From Sedimenticola_A sp040506895 (GTDB taxonomy: Bacteria > Pseudomonadota > Gammaproteobacteria > Chromatiales > Chromatiaceae), in NCBI GenBank assembly GCA_040506895.1, contig JBEVVY010000001.1:1674001-1738000 (forward strand): a stretch of DNA of 64,000 nucleotides. Reading direction: 5' to 3'. Shown one piece after another: positions 14,679 to 23,815 of this stretch; positions within the stretch are counted from its first letter, which is position 1; every line of letters starts with the position of its first letter. A model generated the notes under the pieces. It searched no databases. It had not been told where the DNA came from and was given only the letters and a program-made list of their open reading frames with translations. A program made the position numbers and the translations under genes.

Positions 14679-16112
14679 CTACAAGCCGATTACACCGGGC
14701 CAGTCGGCCAGTTCCGACAGCACGGCCCGGTCGCGTTCACTGCGCTCCGGATCCACCATCATCCTCGCCAGCTGGCGACGGTACTCTTCAAGATTGATAC
14801 TGCCACCGCCATCCGGCTCCTGCAGCCGCTCCTGCCGGTACTCGTTCCAGCGCGCGCGCTCGTCACTGTTCAGGGTGTCGGGCCAGTTGCGGGCGCGGTA
14901 GCGGAACAGCATCTCGGGAATCCGGGCATCGTCGAAGACCTGGGCGAAACCGGCCAGGTCGGCGGGCTCGGTATTGCGGATCATCTCCATGCGGCGGCGA
15001 TCGGTGTCACTGAAGAAGCCACCTGAATAGAGCGCCTGGTCCGGATCGCTGACCGGCTCGAACTGGCGCATGGAGTGGACCTCCCGGAGCTTCTCATCCA
15101 GCCCCTGTGCTGCCTGGAGCCTCTCCAGGTTCCGGTAGCCTAGTTCCACGTCCACACCCCAGCGCTCGGCAGCCTCGTCACTCATGGTGTTGAGCGGCAC
15201 CACCACGGGACACTTGTTGATGTGCACCGTCTTGAGGGGAATACGCTCCACACCCTCGGGCAGCTGGTCCCTGGGTGTGAAAAGCCGCTCATGGACCGCC
15301 TCCACTGAAAGCGTCATCAGCGGTTCAGGATCCTGCGACAGGTCGTAGACGATAACCCCGTTGTTGTTGGTGGGATGCTTGGCAAGGGGTACCACCATGG
15401 CGATACAGCCCCGGGTGGAGGGATACATCGCTGAGACGTGAAGCACCGGCTTGCGTTCCCGCAGGTTCAACAGCTGCCCCACCCTGCGCTTGTCGCGCAG
15501 TTGCAGAATGTAGTCGAACAGCTTGGGCTGGCGATCCTTGATCAGGCGCGCAATGGCGATGGTGGCGTGGACGTCCGAGAGGGCGTCGTGGGCATCCTCG
15601 TGGGCGATGCCGTTGGCCTGGGTCAGGTTCTCCAGTTTGAAACTCGGTACCCCGGGCTCCCGCTCCGGCCACTCGATGCCCTCGGGGCGCAGGGCGTGGG
15701 TGAGCCGTACCATGTCGATGATGTCCCAGCGTGAGTTGCCGTTCTGCCACTCCCGGGCATAGGGGTCGATAAAGTTGCGGTAGAAACCGTAGCGGGTGAA
15801 CTCGTCATCGAAGCGGATGGTGTTGTATCCCACCCCGCAGGTTCCGGGATAGGCGAGCTCCTGGTGGATCAGGCTGAAGAACTCCGCCTCGCTTATCCCT
15901 TCCGCCAGGGCCTTCTGTGGAGTGATACCGGTCACCAGGCAGGCCTCGGGCTGGGGCAACATATCGTCCGCCGGCTTGCAGTAGGTCACCAGGGGCTGAC
16001 CGATAACGTTGAGATTCTCGTCGGTGCGGATACCCGCAAACTGGGAGGCACGGTCCCTGCGGGGGTCTATACCCCACGCCTCGTAGTCGTGCCAGTAAAA
16101 GGTTAATGCCAT
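14679..16112 (-). CDS. sbcB: exonuclease I (3'-5' ssDNA exonuclease)
   Basis: 477 residues, close to the usual length of SbcB. The N-terminal DEDDh exonuclease domain has the first motif TFYWHDYEAWG (D and E metal ligands) and the second motif GYNTIRFDDEFTRYGFYRN. The third region, IAHEDAHDALSDVHATIAIA, holds the catalytic His/Asp pair. The SH3-like and helical C-terminal region contains LARMMVDPERSERDRAVL. It degrades single-stranded DNA in repair and recombination. Monocistronic; it converges with the 94-aa gene directly at its 3' end. Confidence 0.95.
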   Translation of the reverse strand: MALTFYWHDYEAWGIDPRRDRASQFAGIRTDENLNVIGQPLVTYCKPADDMLPQPEACLVTGITPQKALAEGISEAEFFSLIHQELAYPGTCGVGYNTIRFDDEFTRYGFYRNFIDPYAREWQNGNSRWDIIDMVRLTHALRPEGIEWPEREPGVPSFKLENLTQANGIAHEDAHDALSDVHATIAIARLIKDRQPKLFDYILQLRDKRRVGQLLNLRERKPVLHVSAMYPSTRGCIAMVVPLAKHPTNNNGVIVYDLSQDPEPLMTLSVEAVHERLFTPRDQLPEGVERIPLKTVHINKCPVVVPLNTMSDEAAERWGVDVELGYRNLERLQAAQGLDEKLREVHSMRQFEPVSDPDQALYSGGFFSDTDRRRMEMIRNTEPADLAGFAQVFDDARIPEMLFRYRARNWPDTLNSDERARWNEYRQERLQEPDGGGSINLEEYRRQLARMMVDPERSERDRAVLSELADWPGVIGL

Positions 16113-16203
16113 GCTCTACAACTATGATTGGTCCAAAGAAATTGAATAATTGATATCCCGGCGACGCTGTCTACATCACCAACAGGTATATGCCCGATCG
16201 TAT

Positions 16204-16902
16204 CTACTTCCCACAGCGTCCTTCCAGCCCCAGGTAGTAGGCTGCCAGTTCGAGATCCGGCGGGGAATCCACATCGACACTTCTGGACTCCGGCATGAAA
16301 TAGGGCCTGATCGGTTTCGAATAGAAATGCCCGACCTCGAGATAGGATTGTACTGCAGTGATATAGAGAGCCCCGTTGGTATGCACCAGTTCCGGCAACA
16401 GCTGCCTGGGGGTTCCCAGGGTCTCCCGGTCGACAAAGGGTGAGAGCAGGCCATCTTCAAGCTTCATGGTCTTCATCGGGTGCATCCTGGGCGTCAGGAC
16501 ACTGATAACGCTGCCCTCGAGTCCACTCTCAGCGAACAGTGAGAGTGCGCTGGATATATCCCCGGTGGTGCGCAACGGTGAGGTGGGCTGCAGCAGCATC
16601 AGGGCATCATGGGATGACAGCTCGGCCTCCAGCTCTCCCAGGGCGTGGGAGACGACGTCATTGATACTCACAAAGTCGGTGCCGAGTTCAGCAGGTCTCA
16701 TGATAACGTCAGCGCCATACGCCTCGGCCACCTTCGCGATCTCCTCACCGTCGGTGGTAACAACCGCCCTGGTGACAAGAGGGTTCTCGATAGCTGCTTC
16801 GATGGAGTATGCAATCAGGGGCTTGCCGCAGAGATCTGCAAGGTTCTTACCCTTGATCCCCTTGGAGCCTGCCCTTGCTGTAATGAGCGCCAACGCCTTC
16901 AT
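16204..16902 (-). CDS. neuA: CMP-nonulosonate cytidylyltransferase (NeuA/LegF-like)
   Basis: 232 residues with the signature MKALALITARAGSKGIKGKN (nucleotide-binding loop), LMLLQPTSPLRT and the sugar-acid region near VDVDSPPDLELA. The enzyme activates a nonulosonic acid such as sialic, legionaminic or pseudaminic acid with CTP to give the CMP-sugar used by glycosyltransferases. It is third in a neuB-neuC-neuA-like operon, two bases after the epimerase gene. Which nonulosonate is made is not decided by sequence alone; LegF is equally possible. Confidence 0.85.
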   Translation of the reverse strand: MKALALITARAGSKGIKGKNLADLCGKPLIAYSIEAAIENPLVTRAVVTTDGEEIAKVAEAYGADVIMRPAELGTDFVSINDVVSHALGELEAELSSHDALMLLQPTSPLRTTGDISSALSLFAESGLEGSVISVLTPRMHPMKTMKLEDGLLSPFVDRETLGTPRQLLPELVHTNGALYITAVQSYLEVGHFYSKPIRPYFMPESRSVDVDSPPDLELAAYYLGLEGRCGK

Positions 16903-16904
16903 CT

Positions 16905-18062
16905 CTAACCCTCCAGGTCGGTAAAGGCTTTCTGCAGGGGAGTAGACCAGAGACGCTCTTCATCGATGGCCTGTCCGAACAGTTTTGCGCTGTTGCCATA
17001 GCCGAATTCGACACTCTTGGGTACGAAGACCTGCTCTCTGGCCTGTGCTATGCCCTTCAGGATCTCCTCCCTGGAGTAACCGACATTGATTACCGACCTG
17101 GCGTGGGATCGCTTCTGCTGCCGGGTGCCCACATTGATGCTGGGCCTGGCACAGAAAGGCATCTCCCGCACACCGGCACTGGAGTTGCCGATCATGAACT
17201 TGGCGTTTTTCATCAGCACAAGAAAATAGGAGAAACGTATGGAGGGAAATACCTTGCAGCGCTCCACCCCCTTCAATCGCTGATATTCACTGAAAAGAAA
17301 CTCTGACCCCGGGTCGTTGTTGGGCAGTATCGCAATATAGTTTTCACCACTCTCCAGCAGCGCATCCACGAAATCCTTCGCATAGCGCCTGAAAGCCTTT
17401 GCCTCCGTGGTTACCGGGTGCATGGTGGCGATGGCATAGTCATCGAATGTGAGGTCATAGTGCCTTTTCGCCTCTTCCAGGGGCGGCAGGCTCTCGGAGT
17501 TCAGGGAGTCCAGGTCCGGGGAACCGATCACGTGGATGGAGCTGTCGCACTCCCCCATGTGCTTCAGGCGTTTCTTGCACTCCTCGTTGGCTACGAAATG
17601 GATATGGGCCAGCTTGGTAATGGAGTGCCGGATAAGCTCATCGATGGTGCCCGACACCTCGCCCCCCTCGATGTGCCCCACCAGTATGTTGCGCATGCTG
17701 CCGACAATGGCGGCGGCCAGGGATTCGACCCGGTCCCCATGCACCACGATCATGTCAGGCGGACTCTCTGTCACGAACCTCGAGAGACCCATGATGGTGT
17801 TTGCCAGGATCACGTCCTGGTGATCCCCCGCCACCTGGTTCATGTACATGTGGGTGTTGGTCATCAGCACATCCGGTGACTGGGAGTGCTGGATACGGGA
17901 CTTGATCACTTCGCGGTAGGTGCCGCCGTAGCGCTCCATCATGTGCATGCCGGTGACGAACACGGAACACTCGAAGCCGTCTCGCTGCTCGACCACCTCC
18001 ATCAGGGGTTCCAGCTTGCCGAAATCGGCCCGGGTTCCCGTAACGAACAGAATCCTCTTCAT
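16905..18062 (-). CDS. neuC: UDP-N-acetylglucosamine 2-epimerase, hydrolysing type (NeuC/LegG-like)
   Basis: 385 residues. It starts MKRILFVTGTRADFGKLEPL, the typical beginning of hydrolysing UDP-GlcNAc 2-epimerases. HGDRVESLAAAIVGSMRNI and GHIEGGEVSGTIDELIRHSI follow, and near residue 275-295 GNSSAGVREMPFCARPSINVGTRQ. It produces free ManNAc (NeuC) or the 2,4-diacetamido analogue (LegG/PseG-route) as substrate for the synthase. Its ATG overlaps the stop of neuB by four bases, so translation is coupled. No dehydratase/aminotransferase genes for the di-N-acetyl sugars lie in the window. Confidence 0.85.
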   Translation of the reverse strand: MKRILFVTGTRADFGKLEPLMEVVEQRDGFECSVFVTGMHMMERYGGTYREVIKSRIQHSQSPDVLMTNTHMYMNQVAGDHQDVILANTIMGLSRFVTESPPDMIVVHGDRVESLAAAIVGSMRNILVGHIEGGEVSGTIDELIRHSITKLAHIHFVANEECKKRLKHMGECDSSIHVIGSPDLDSLNSESLPPLEEAKRHYDLTFDDYAIATMHPVTTEAKAFRRYAKDFVDALLESGENYIAILPNNDPGSEFLFSEYQRLKGVERCKVFPSIRFSYFLVLMKNAKFMIGNSSAGVREMPFCARPSINVGTRQQKRSHARSVINVGYSREEILKGIAQAREQVFVPKSVEFGYGNSAKLFGQAIDEERLWSTPLQKAFTDLEG

Positions 18063-19117
18063 TGATCACCACCTTCCACATCTTCCCAATGCAGCTGCAC
18101 GTCATCCTCGAGATCGCGCAGGCAGCGCTTACCGACAATGCCCTCGAACCGGCTGGCGTGAATCCCCCCGAGACCGGGACGTTTCACCCAGATATTCTCT
18201 TCCGAGAAGCGCTCACCGGCTTTCACCGGCCTGATCGTCACCACCGATGCGAAGGCGAAATCGATGGTCGGCTGCTCTTCGGCGACCGCCCCCTTTGTAC
18301 CCCCCCTGGCCTGCCAGAGAATGCGGCTCCCTTCGATCAGGCTCGCCATCTCAGCACCATCCATGGAACAGATGATATCAGGCCCCTCCCTCTCCTTGCT
18401 GTCGGTGAAGTGGCGTTCGAGGATCGACGCCCCCAGTGCAACGGCGCCCAGGCAGGCGTAGTTGTCCAGGGTGTGGTCAGAGAGCCCCACCACAGCGTCC
18501 GGAAAGGCTTCCTGCAGCTCGCTGATTGCGCCCAGGCGCACCAGGTGGTGGGGGGTTGGGTAGATGTTGGTACAGTGCAGCAGTGCATAGGGGATATTGC
18601 CTGCACGGAGTATCTCGACCGCACCGCCTATCTGCTCGATACTGTTCATGCCGGTACTGAGGATAACCGGCTTGCCGAAGCCTGCGATATGCCTGATGAG
18701 GGGATAGTTGTTGCACTCTCCCGAACCGATCTTGTAGGCCGGCACCTGCATCCTCTCCAGGCGCTCCGCGGCGGCCCTGGAAAAGGGGGTGCTGAGGAAT
18801 ATCGCCCCCCTGGACTGCACGTAATGCTGCAGTTCGGTCTCCGCCTCCTCGTCGAGGGCACAGCTGGCCATGATGTCGTAGATCGATATATCGGCATTGC
18901 CCGGAATGACCGCCCTGGCGGCCTTGCTCATCTCATCCTCGACGACATGGGTCTGGTGCTTTATCACCTCGGCACCCGCTGCCACGGCGGCGTCCACCAT
19001 CTCCTTGGCGACAGTGAGGGAACCACCGTGATTGATGCCGATCTCCGCAATCACCAGCGGGGGATGGTCTGGCCCGATCTTACGGCCGGCAATCTCAAAT
19101 TCCGGTGAACTCTGCAT
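18059..19117 (-). CDS. neuB: N-acetylneuraminate/legionaminate synthase (NeuB family)
   Basis: 352 residues. A TIM-barrel synthase domain (about 15-265) has PLVIAEIGINHGGSLTVAKE, EVIKHQTHVVEDEM, KIGSGECNNYPLI, STGMNSIEQIGGAV and ERHFTDSKEREGPD. A C-terminal antifreeze-like SAF domain follows (about 285-345; TIRPVKAGERFSEENIWVKRPG). It condenses phosphoenolpyruvate with an N-acetylmannosamine-type sugar to form a nine-carbon acid. First gene of its operon, with a G-rich ribosome site (GGGGGGAG) just upstream, and separated from rplS by a strong terminator. The product probably feeds Maf-dependent flagellin glycosylation; that link is inference. Confidence 0.88.
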   Translation of the reverse strand: MQSSPEFEIAGRKIGPDHPPLVIAEIGINHGGSLTVAKEMVDAAVAAGAEVIKHQTHVVEDEMSKAARAVIPGNADISIYDIMASCALDEEAETELQHYVQSRGAIFLSTPFSRAAAERLERMQVPAYKIGSGECNNYPLIRHIAGFGKPVILSTGMNSIEQIGGAVEILRAGNIPYALLHCTNIYPTPHHLVRLGAISELQEAFPDAVVGLSDHTLDNYACLGAVALGASILERHFTDSKEREGPDIICSMDGAEMASLIEGSRILWQARGGTKGAVAEEQPTIDFAFASVVTIRPVKAGERFSEENIWVKRPGLGGIHASRFEGIVGKRCLRDLEDDVQLHWEDVEGGDQ

Positions 19118-19183
19118 CTCCCCCCGATCCCGAACAGTGGCTGATTATTATGTGACAATTCCCTAACTATTAATCACGCGCAC

Positions 19184-19220
19184 AAAAAAAGCCACCCCGC
19201 GGATGCGGGGTGGCTTTTTT
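19184..19220. terminator. strong bidirectional intrinsic terminator after rplS
   Basis: A ten-base stem (GCCACCCCGC at 19191-19200, complement at 19205-19214) with a four-base loop. It is flanked by seven A on one side and six T on the other, so it can end transcription from either strand. On the minus strand it closes the rpsP-rimM-trmD-rplS operon and isolates neuBCA. Confidence 0.95.
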
Positions 19221-19248
19221 AACAGGATTCAGATCCGCAGATGAAAGC

Positions 19249-19593
19249 TTAGATCTTTTCCTTGATACGGGCAGCCTTGCCGGTGCGGCCACGCAGGTAG
19301 TAGAGCTTGGCGCGACGGACATCACCGCGACGCTTCACCTGGATCTCGGCAACCGAGGGGCTGTAGGTCTGGAATACACGCTCGACGCCTTCGCCATGGG
19401 AGATCTTGCGAACGGTGAACGCAGAGTTGAGGCCACGGTTGCGCTTGGCGATTACCACACCCTCGAACGCCTGAAGACGCTCACGGTTGCCTTCCTTTAC
19501 CTTCACCTGGACGACCACGGTATCGCCGGGGCCGAACTCGGGAACCTCGCGGCCCATCTGTTCAGCTTCAAGTTCCTGAATGATGTTACTCAT
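19249..19593 (-). CDS. rplS: 50S ribosomal protein L19
   Basis: 114 residues, the usual L19 length, with MSNIIQELEAEQM, PGDTVVVQVKVKEGNRERLQ, AFEGVVIAKRNRGLNSAFTVRKIS and GVERVFQTYSP. A component of the large subunit at the subunit interface. Last gene of rpsP-rimM-trmD-rplS, followed by a strong terminator. Confidence 0.98.
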   Translation of the reverse strand: MSNIIQELEAEQMGREVPEFGPGDTVVVQVKVKEGNRERLQAFEGVVIAKRNRGLNSAFTVRKISHGEGVERVFQTYSPSVAEIQVKRRGDVRRAKLYYLRGRTGKAARIKEKI

Positions 19594-19612
19594 GATCGTT
19601 TGCTCCTGTTAC

Positions 19613-20356
19613 TCAACTGGCGTCAACCTGCGCCTGTATAAACTCGTCTAACAAAATCTGTTCTTCGGCAGTCAGTTCCCGCCCTTCCAGCAGGTCCGGT
19701 CTGCGCATCCACGTCCGCCCCAGCGATTGCTGTAACCGCCAGCGGCGTATCAGTTCATGGTTGCCGCTCAGCAGCACCTCGGGGACGGCTTCACCGTCAA
19801 ACACCTCTGGCCGCGTATAGTGCGGACAATCCAGCAGGCCGTCCGTAAAGGAGTCCTGCTCCGCGGAGTCCGCCGCTCCCAGCACGCCGGGTATCAGGCG
19901 GATCACGCTATCCATCAGTACCAGCGCCGGCAGTTCGCCGCCGCTCAGTACGTAGTCACCGATCGACCACTCCTCGTCAACGTAGCGGTCGATGATGCGT
20001 TCATCTATCCCTTCGTAGCGCCCGGCAATCAGTATCATGCCGTAGCGCTTTGCGATCTCCCCGGCCACTGCCTGGTCGAAACGCCGCCCCTGTGGGCTCA
20101 TGTAGGCAACCGCCGCTCCCGGGGCAGCCGCCTTGGCATCCTCGATGGCCGCTTCCAGCGGCTCGATCTTCATCACCATACCCGGGCCGCCACCGTAGGG
20201 GCGATCGTCCACGGTACGGTGGACATCATGGGTATAGTCCCTCGGGTTCCAGAGCGCAAGCTCGGCCTGCCCCCTGTCGATGGCCCGACCGGTGACTCCC
20301 TCGCCGATCATGGACTGGAACATCTCCGGAAACAGGGTCACCACATCAAATCGCAT
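19613..20356 (-). CDS. trmD: tRNA (guanine-37-N1)-methyltransferase
   Basis: 247 residues with the trefoil-knot SPOUT motifs: MRFDVVTLFPEMF, DDRPYGGGPGMVMKIEPL, LIAGRYEGIDERII and SIGDYVLSGGELPALVLMDS. It methylates G37 of tRNAs reading CNN codons and prevents frameshifting. The gene lies between rimM and rplS in the standard order, with nine bases from the rimM stop. Confidence 0.98.
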   Translation of the reverse strand: MRFDVVTLFPEMFQSMIGEGVTGRAIDRGQAELALWNPRDYTHDVHRTVDDRPYGGGPGMVMKIEPLEAAIEDAKAAAPGAAVAYMSPQGRRFDQAVAGEIAKRYGMILIAGRYEGIDERIIDRYVDEEWSIGDYVLSGGELPALVLMDSVIRLIPGVLGAADSAEQDSFTDGLLDCPHYTRPEVFDGEAVPEVLLSGNHELIRRWRLQQSLGRTWMRRPDLLEGRELTAEEQILLDEFIQAQVDAS

Positions 20357-20364
20357 GGCTCTTC

Positions 20365-20922
20365 TCAGAACTCCGGATCCCAGTCGACGGTGATCAAACC
20401 CTCGGCCAGGTTCACTTCCAGTACGACGTCGGGTATGAAAGGAACAAGGCGTTGCCGCTCACCTTTCACGACCATCACGTCGTTGGCACCGGTCTCGAAC
20501 AGGTGATCCACCCTGCCGAGGCTGTGACCCTCCCGGGTCCTCATCTCCAGCCCTTCGAGATCGGTCCAGTAGTACTCGTCCTCGTCGGTACCGGGCAACT
20601 GGTCTCGCTGGATGGCGATATCCGCACCGACCAGCTCTGCGGCCTGGTCACGGTCATCGCACCCCGCCAGCCTGGCGATGATGCCTTTCCCGTGGGCCTT
20701 GCCCTCTTTCAGTTCGACCTCCTGCCACTGCCCGGATCGGCGCAGGTACCAGGTGCCGTACTCCAATATATTGGTGCGTGGGGAGGTGTGAGAGTGAACC
20801 TTCACCCAGCCCCGGACACCAAACAGGCCGGAAATCCGGCCCAAGGTGACCCACTTGGAGTCAATATTCCGGTCCGCTGAAGCGTCAGCTCCAGTGGATC
20901 TTGGGCCCCTTTTATCCGGCAT
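20365..20922 (-). CDS. rimM: 16S rRNA processing protein RimM
   Basis: 185 residues. The N-terminal RimM barrel has VTLGRISGLFGVRGWVKVHS and the PRC-like C-terminal domain has YYWTDLEGLEMRTREGHSLG, VVKGERQRLVPFIPDVV and ITVDWDPEF. It assists 30S head assembly by binding S19. The first 22 residues (Asp/Arg/Ser-rich) are an extension with no obvious role. Second gene of the S16 operon. Confidence 0.96.
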   Translation of the reverse strand: MPDKRGPRSTGADASADRNIDSKWVTLGRISGLFGVRGWVKVHSHTSPRTNILEYGTWYLRRSGQWQEVELKEGKAHGKGIIARLAGCDDRDQAAELVGADIAIQRDQLPGTDEDEYYWTDLEGLEMRTREGHSLGRVDHLFETGANDVMVVKGERQRLVPFIPDVVLEVNLAEGLITVDWDPEF

Positions 20923-20953
20923 ATTTCAGCTGGCCAGAGGCCCCACCCCTATA

Positions 20954-21205
20954 TCAGGCAGCGGCTTTGGCAGCTTCCTTGACCAGCTGGGCTACACGAT
21001 CGGAGGTCTGGGCGCCGGTGGCTACCCAGTGATCGATGCGTGCGCTGTCCAGACGCAGGCGCTCTTCGCCACCCTTGGCGATGGGGTTGAAGAATCCCAC
21101 GCGCTCGATATAGCGACCGTCGCGAGCTCTGCGGCTGTCAGCCACAACGATGTGATAAAACGGCCGCTTCTTGGCGCCCGTCCGTGCAAGGCGAATCGTT
21201 ACCAT
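20954..21205 (-). CDS. rpsP: 30S ribosomal protein S16
   Basis: 83 residues with MVTIRLARTGAKKRPFYHIV, VADSRRARDGRYIERVGFFNP and a short Ala-rich C-terminus. First gene of rpsP-rimM-trmD-rplS. A plausible sigma-70 promoter lies about 70 bases upstream. Confidence 0.98.
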   Translation of the reverse strand: MVTIRLARTGAKKRPFYHIVVADSRRARDGRYIERVGFFNPIAKGGEERLRLDSARIDHWVATGAQTSDRVAQLVKEAAKAAA

Positions 21206-21457
21206 GTCCTACCCTAATGAGTTTAATCTTCCACGCACTGCCATCCGGCCAACCGGCGGCAGGAAAACGGGGAATTGTACTGAAATTGGCAGAAAAGTGA
21301 AGCCTTTTTCGCCATTGAACCGAAAATTATGGCAATTCCCGGCAGCCACGGAACCGACAGCGGGTGAAAATCACCTGAATTTATAAATTATTATATAACT
21401 ATCAATAAGTTATAAACGACGTCGCGGCAATCACGGCCGCCGCGCCTCAACCACCGG
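21206..21457. other. 252-bp region between ffh and rpsP
   Basis: No gene. Very A+T-rich around 21380-21415. It contains the candidate rpsP promoter and presumably the end of the ffh transcript, but no hairpin with a T tract is clear. Confidence 0.4.
21274..21301 (-). promoter_or_regulatory. candidate sigma-70 promoter for the rpsP operon
   Basis: Read on the minus strand: TTCACT (21296-21301), a 16-base spacer, then TACAAT (21274-21279), about 70 bases upstream of the rpsP start. Both hexamers are reasonable matches to TTGACA/TATAAT. Confidence 0.4.
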
Positions 21458-22852
21458 TCAGAATGGAAATCCACCCCCCGGAGGCATTCCGCCCCCAGGC
21501 ATACCACCGGGGCCCATGCGACCCTTGAGGCCACGCATCATCTTGGCCATTCCCCCGCCCTTCATTTTCTTCATCATCTTCTGCATCTGGGCAAACTGCT
21601 TGAGCAGCTTGTTCACATCCTGTACCTGGGTGCCCGAACCGGTAGCGATACGCCGCTTGCGCGACCCCTTGATGATATTGGGGAACTGGCGCTCTTTTGG
21701 TGTCATCGAGTTGATGATGGCGACCAGGCGGGAGATCTCCTTGTCGTTGGCCTGGTTTTTCACGTGATCAGGCACATCGCCCATCCCGGGCAGCTTGTCC
21801 ATGAGCGCCCCCATGCCCCCAAGCTTGGTCATCTGCTCCATCTGTTCCTTGAAGTCATCCAGGTCGAAGCCCTTGCCCTTCTGCAGCTTCTTGGCCAGCT
21901 TTTCGGTCTTCTTGTGGTCGACCTTGCGCTGAACCTCCTCCACCAGGGTGAGCACATCGCCCATGCCCAGGATCCGCGAGGCCATACGTTCGGGGTGAAA
22001 GGGTTCCAGGGCGGTGGTTTTCTCGCCCACACCGAGGAACTTGATCGGTTTGCCGGTGATCTGGCGGATCGACAGTGCGGCACCGCCACGGGCATCACCG
22101 TCGGTCTTGGTCAGCACCACGCCGGTCAGGGGCAGGGCATCGTCAAAGGCCTTTGCGGTATTGGCGGCATCCTGGCCGGTCATGCTGTCGACCACGAACA
22201 GGGTCTCGACCGGGTCGATGCGGGCGTGCAGATCCTTGATCTCGCCCATCATCGCCTCGTCCACGTGGAGCCGGCCGGCGGTATCCACGATCAGCACATC
22301 CTTGTACTGCTTGCGCGCATGCTCCAGCGCAGCGGTGGCGATATCCAGGGGGTTCTGATCTCCGCGGCTGGGGAAGAACTCGGCCTCCACCTCCTTGGCC
22401 AGGGTTTCCAGCTGGTCGATAGCGGCCGGACGGTAGACGTCACAGCTGACCACCATGACCGACTTCTTCTGGCTCTCCCTGAGCCAGCGGGCCAGCTTGG
22501 CCACACTGGTGGTCTTACCGGAGCCCTGAAGGCCTGCCATCATCACCACGGCGGGGGGCTGGCTGGCCAGGTTGAGGGCCTCGTTGGCCTCTCCCATCAC
22601 CTTCACCAGCTCGTCGTTGACGATCTTGATCAGGACCTGGCCGGGGGTGAGGCTCTTCATCACCTCCTCGCCCATGGCCTTCTCCTTGACCTGGTCGACA
22701 AAGGTGCGCACCACCGGCAGGGCGACATCCGCCTCCAGCAGCGCCATGCGGACCTCGCGCATGGTCTCCTTGATGTTCTCTTCTGTCAGGCGGCCCTGGC
22801 CGCGCAGCTTGGTGAGTACACCACCGAGTCGTTCTGTAAGATTGTCAAACAT
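21458..22852 (-). CDS. ffh: signal recognition particle protein Ffh
   Basis: 464 residues. The N domain is at about 1-90. The G domain has the P-loop GLQGSGKTTSVAKLA (near 107), DVYRPAAIDQL, VDTAGRLH and TKTDGDARGGAAL. The C-terminal M domain is Met-rich (QMQKMMKKMKGGGMAKMMRG) and ends in a Gly/Pro/Met tail. The GTPase targets membrane proteins to FtsY/SecYEG together with 4.5S RNA. It diverges from the cytochrome-c-assembly-like gene with a 146-bp shared upstream region. Confidence 0.98.
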   Translation of the reverse strand: MFDNLTERLGGVLTKLRGQGRLTEENIKETMREVRMALLEADVALPVVRTFVDQVKEKAMGEEVMKSLTPGQVLIKIVNDELVKVMGEANEALNLASQPPAVVMMAGLQGSGKTTSVAKLARWLRESQKKSVMVVSCDVYRPAAIDQLETLAKEVEAEFFPSRGDQNPLDIATAALEHARKQYKDVLIVDTAGRLHVDEAMMGEIKDLHARIDPVETLFVVDSMTGQDAANTAKAFDDALPLTGVVLTKTDGDARGGAALSIRQITGKPIKFLGVGEKTTALEPFHPERMASRILGMGDVLTLVEEVQRKVDHKKTEKLAKKLQKGKGFDLDDFKEQMEQMTKLGGMGALMDKLPGMGDVPDHVKNQANDKEISRLVAIINSMTPKERQFPNIIKGSRKRRIATGSGTQVQDVNKLLKQFAQMQKMMKKMKGGGMAKMMRGLKGRMGPGGMPGGGMPPGGGFPF

Positions 22853-22998
22853 GAAGGCTGTTCACTTAATCCGGTCGAAAATCGGTCCATTATATAGGTA
22901 AGGGGTGGTTCTGTGCAGGGTGGCTATTCACCGGCCTCCCTCCATGGCCCGAGCACCCTTTCCATGACTGCCGCAGATATGAGATTATCTAGCCCGAC

Positions 22999-23805
22999 AT
23001 GAACAGTACATTAATCGCATTCCTCGCCATCGCCTGCTACCTGGCCGGCGCCATCGTCATCGCCATCCGCCTGTTCAGATCCGCGCCCGATAAGAAACTG
23101 CCGCGCGGGATAGGACTCGGCCTGATGTTCATCGGCCTCAATCTGCATGCGGCCATGCTGTTCCATAGCCTGATGAGCGACGGGGGAATCAATCTCAGCT
23201 TTTTCGGCGCCGCCTCCCTGATCGCCTGGACCGCCCTGCTGCTGCTGCTCTTTTCGAGTCTCAGCAAGCCGGTGGAGAACCTCGGCATTGTACTGCTGCC
23301 AATCGCCGCGATCGCCATCATCATGCAACTGCACTTTCCGGCCAAGCACTTCCTGTCGGCCGATGCCGCCTGGGGACTCCAGGTTCACGTGCTGATCTCC
23401 CTGCTGGCCTACAGCCTGCTGGCCCTGGCCAGTATCCAGGCGGTACTGCTGGCGATCCAGGACCACCATCTCAGGCACCGTCACCCCGGGGGCTTCATCC
23501 GCTCGCTGCCGCCTCTCCAGACCATGGAGGTTCTGCTGTTCGAGATGATCATCCTGGGCTTCGTGCTTCTCACCGTGGCGCTGATCAGCGGTTTCGCCTT
23601 TCTCGACGACATGTTCGCCCAGCGACTGGTGCACAAGACCATCCTCTCGATTACCGCCTGGCTGGTGTTCGGCACCCTGCTCTGGGGACGTTTCCGGTTC
23701 GGCTGGCGCGGTCAGAAGGCGCTTATCTGGACCCTGGTCGGTTTTGTCGTTCTGATGCTGGCCTACTTCGGAAGCAAGGCCGTCATCGAGCTCATCCTCT
23801 CCTGA
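22999..23805 (+). CDS. CcsA/YpjD-like inner-membrane cytochrome c assembly family protein
   Basis: 268 residues with about eight predicted membrane segments. It carries family-type histidines: H in LMFIGLNLHAAMLFHSL, WGLQVHVLISLLAYSLLALA (near 130-150), and RLVHKTILSITAWLVFGTLLWG near the C-terminus. This matches the YpjD/HemX-like branch of the CcmC/CcsA superfamily, which is commonly encoded next to ffh in gammaproteobacteria and has an unclear haem- or membrane-related role. The W-rich WWD motif of true CcsA/CcmF is not seen. It is followed by the glycan genes on the same strand, but is probably not functionally linked to them. Confidence 0.85.
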   Translation: MNSTLIAFLAIACYLAGAIVIAIRLFRSAPDKKLPRGIGLGLMFIGLNLHAAMLFHSLMSDGGINLSFFGAASLIAWTALLLLLFSSLSKPVENLGIVLLPIAAIAIIMQLHFPAKHFLSADAAWGLQVHVLISLLAYSLLALASIQAVLLAIQDHHLRHRHPGGFIRSLPPLQTMEVLLFEMIILGFVLLTVALISGFAFLDDMFAQRLVHKTILSITAWLVFGTLLWGRFRFGWRGQKALIWTLVGFVVLMLAYFGSKAVIELILS

Positions 23806-23815
23806 TTGCCGAACC

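Noticed and set aside
18062..19108. 348-codon plus-strand frame across neuB
   Set aside because: Antisense shadow of a well-supported NeuB gene; composition and lack of motifs are not protein-like.
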